A stretch of DNA of 64,000 nucleotides from Bifidobacterium reuteri DSM 23975 (GTDB taxonomy: Bacteria > Actinomycetota > Actinomycetes > Actinomycetales > Bifidobacteriaceae), in NCBI RefSeq assembly GCF_000741695.1, contig NZ_JGZK01000001.1:62001-126000 (forward strand), given 5' to 3'. The position numbers and the translations under genes were made by a program. Below are positions 62,830 to 64,000 of this stretch, in pieces; positions within the stretch are counted from its first letter, which is position 1, and every line of letters starts with the position of its first letter. Below the pieces are notes generated by a model. The model was not told where the DNA came from and did not search any database. It saw nothing but the letters and a program-made list of their open reading frames with translations.

Positions 62830-62870
62830 CTGCTGCTTTCTGCAGACTGTAGTTTTGCAGAAAGCAGCAG
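62830..62870. promoter_or_regulatory. Perfect 15-bp inverted repeat upstream of the small membrane protein gene
   Basis: CTGCTGCTTTCTGCA at 62830-62844 pairs with TGCAGAAAGCAGCAG at 62856-62870 across 11 nt. It begins 13 nt upstream of the minus-strand start codon, so it may be an operator or a hairpin that covers the ribosome binding site. There is no T-run. Confidence 0.65.
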
Positions 62871-62997
62871 TCGATGTCTGTGCAGTCGATAGCGGTGACG
62901 ATTACACAGCCGATGTCTACACCAGCGCGGCAATATTGCGGCAATCTGGAGATGCGTTCTGCCTCTGACCGCTGCCCGGCATCGCGCTGCCAACCGA

Positions 62998-63873
62998 CTA
63001 CAGCTTCGTCACGGTCTCGTCGGTGGAGAACCAGACGAATTCGTCCACGCCGCCGGCGAACGACGACGGGTACTCCGGATCGCCGGTCAATCCGTCGCCT
63101 TTCGCCGAAGGCGCAGCGAACACGTGCGCCAGGGAATCGGCCTTCCCCGCACCGGCCGAGAAGAACCAGGTGTGACGGGAACGGGCGATCAGCGGCGCGG
63201 TGAGCGATACGCGCAGCGGCGGCATCTTGGGGGAGTGGCTCACCCCGACCGTCAGACGGTCACGCACCAGCACCTCATGGTGCCCAGAGGATGCCGGGAA
63301 CAGCGACGCGTAATGACCGTCCGGTCCCATACCCAGAATCATCAGGTCGATGACCGGCTCGGGGCCGAGTTCAGCAATCAGCTCGGACTCATAGGAGCGG
63401 GCGGCGGCGTCCAGCAACGCGGCGTTCGCGGTATCTGCGGCCTTGCGCGCGGTCTCGTCGTCGCCGGCTGCGGCAGCAGTAGCCGCAGCGATTTCCTCGA
63501 CTGAACGCACATCAGCCGGCATCTCATGGATATTGGATTCCGGCAGTTTGCCCTCAGCTACCAGCTGATCCAGCAGCAGCTGCCGAGCGGCCACAGCGTT
63601 GCGATCCGCGCTGTCGGCCGGCACGAAGCGCTCATCGCTGAACCAGAAATGCACACGCGACCAGTCGATTGAAGCCGCCAGTGGGTCGGAAAGCACCAAT
63701 CCCAGCGGTTTCGCGGCCGAGCCGCCGGACAACGCCACGTCTACGCGCGCCCGCCGCCCGCCGCCGGGCAGACGCTCGACGAGCAGGTCGAGCAGCGTCA
63801 GTACCAAGCGCTGCGCACCGGCCTGAATCATCAGATCGCTATTCGGATAGACGATGAGTCTGCGGTTTGCCAT
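62998..63873 (-). CDS. pgl: 6-phosphogluconolactonase
   Basis: The 291-residue enzyme hydrolyses 6-phosphogluconolactone to 6-phosphogluconate. It has the DevB/NagB-like fold: VDVALSGGSAAKPLG (phosphate-binding), VHFWFSDERFVP (catalytic acidic segment), DLMILGMGPDGHYASLFP (the GxGxDGHxASLFPG-type motif) and RVSLTAPLIARSRHTWF. An Ala/Thr-rich insertion near residues 120-160 is typical of actinobacterial forms. It lies 18 nt downstream of the opcA stop codon, in the usual zwf-opcA-pgl order on the minus strand. Confidence 0.93.
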   Translation of the reverse strand: MANRRLIVYPNSDLMIQAGAQRLVLTLLDLLVERLPGGGRRARVDVALSGGSAAKPLGLVLSDPLAASIDWSRVHFWFSDERFVPADSADRNAVAARQLLLDQLVAEGKLPESNIHEMPADVRSVEEIAAATAAAAGDDETARKAADTANAALLDAAARSYESELIAELGPEPVIDLMILGMGPDGHYASLFPASSGHHEVLVRDRLTVGVSHSPKMPPLRVSLTAPLIARSRHTWFFSAGAGKADSLAHVFAAPSAKGDGLTGDPEYPSSFAGGVDEFVWFSTDETVTKL

Positions 63874-63891
63874 GTGATGCTCCTTAGCGAA

Positions 63892-64000
63892 TCAGTGCCG
63901 AATCAGATCCCAGCCTTCATTGATGACCTCGGCATACACCTCATCGGGGTCGATGCGGCGCAATTCCTCGGTCAGGCAGTCCTCGATGGTGCGCACCGGC
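63892..64000 (-). CDS. opcA: C-terminal end of the glucose-6-phosphate dehydrogenase assembly protein OpcA (partial)
   Basis: Only the last 35 codons lie in the window: TIEDCLTEELRRIDPDEVYA and then VINEGWDLIRH and stop. The EELRRIDPDEVYAE pattern is the typical C-terminus of actinobacterial OpcA, which activates glucose-6-phosphate dehydrogenase. The position directly upstream of pgl supports the call. Confidence 0.8.
   Translation of the reverse strand, partial: PVRTIEDCLTEELRRIDPDEVYAEVINEGWDLIRH

Overview
The window looks like a chromosomal segment of a Bifidobacterium, most probably B. longum. The reasons are high-GC coding sequence, strong AGGAGG-type ribosome binding sites, a near full-length GH101 endo-alpha-N-acetylgalactosaminidase very like EngBF of B. 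longum, and oxidative pentose-phosphate genes (gnd, pgl, opcA) typical of the genus. Species assignment is inference; no database search was run.

Layout. 1-5.1 kb: gltX, a DUF4143 ATPase, and tRNA-Glu and tRNA-Gln with promoter and terminator. 5.2-13 kb: a 1 kb periodic hairpin array, then engBF, then another array. 13.2-20.8 kb: a frameshifted membrane protein, a PP2C-like protein, a peptide-deformylase-like protein, an OxlT-type transporter, an AT-rich orphan gene with a DnaJ-type zinc knuckle, and an ADP-ribosylglycohydrolase. 21-27.2 kb: an HxlR remnant and a TetR-YhgE-YhgE operon. 27.2-35.6 kb: an accessory zone of small modules separated by copies of the tRNA-Ser 3' end and its terminator, with the intact tRNA-Ser(GGA) at the right. 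It holds a deleted ATPase gene, Rrf2 with a quinone oxidoreductase and SDR, a GNAT, and an AlbA_2/Schlafen-type regulator. 36-45 kb: a complete iron uptake cluster (FTR1, P19-type lipoprotein, DUF2318 protein, two FtsX permeases, ATPase, FMN-binding lipoprotein). 45.8-51.8 kb: a second YhgE-YhgE operon with a frameshifted TetR gene. 52-64 kb: two membrane proteins, gnd, an AraC-MFS-esterase cassette bracketed by direct repeats, a small membrane protein, pgl and the end of opcA.

How the genes work together. engBF would release Gal-beta1,3-GalNAc from mucin-type O-glycans at the cell surface. The iron cluster would take up periplasm-side iron through P19 and FTR1, with the DUF2318/FtsX/ATPase/FMN proteins in a supporting redox or export role. 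gnd, pgl and opcA supply NADPH and pentose phosphate. The two YhgE pairs each keep the order long subunit then short subunit, which suggests obligate heterodimers.

The most unusual feature is the intergenic DNA. Many gaps carry arrays of short inverted repeats. Each array has its own stem sequence, but the repeat period is either about 52 nt or about 62 nt. In one array 20 successive units keep exactly 52 nt despite many substitutions and no net indels. 52 and 62 nt are close to five and six turns of B-DNA. A second family, a compact REP-like palindrome, sits in many gaps and once lies in frame inside an FtsX permease gene. Several genes carry single-base frameshifts; two carry compensating pairs that keep the frame open.
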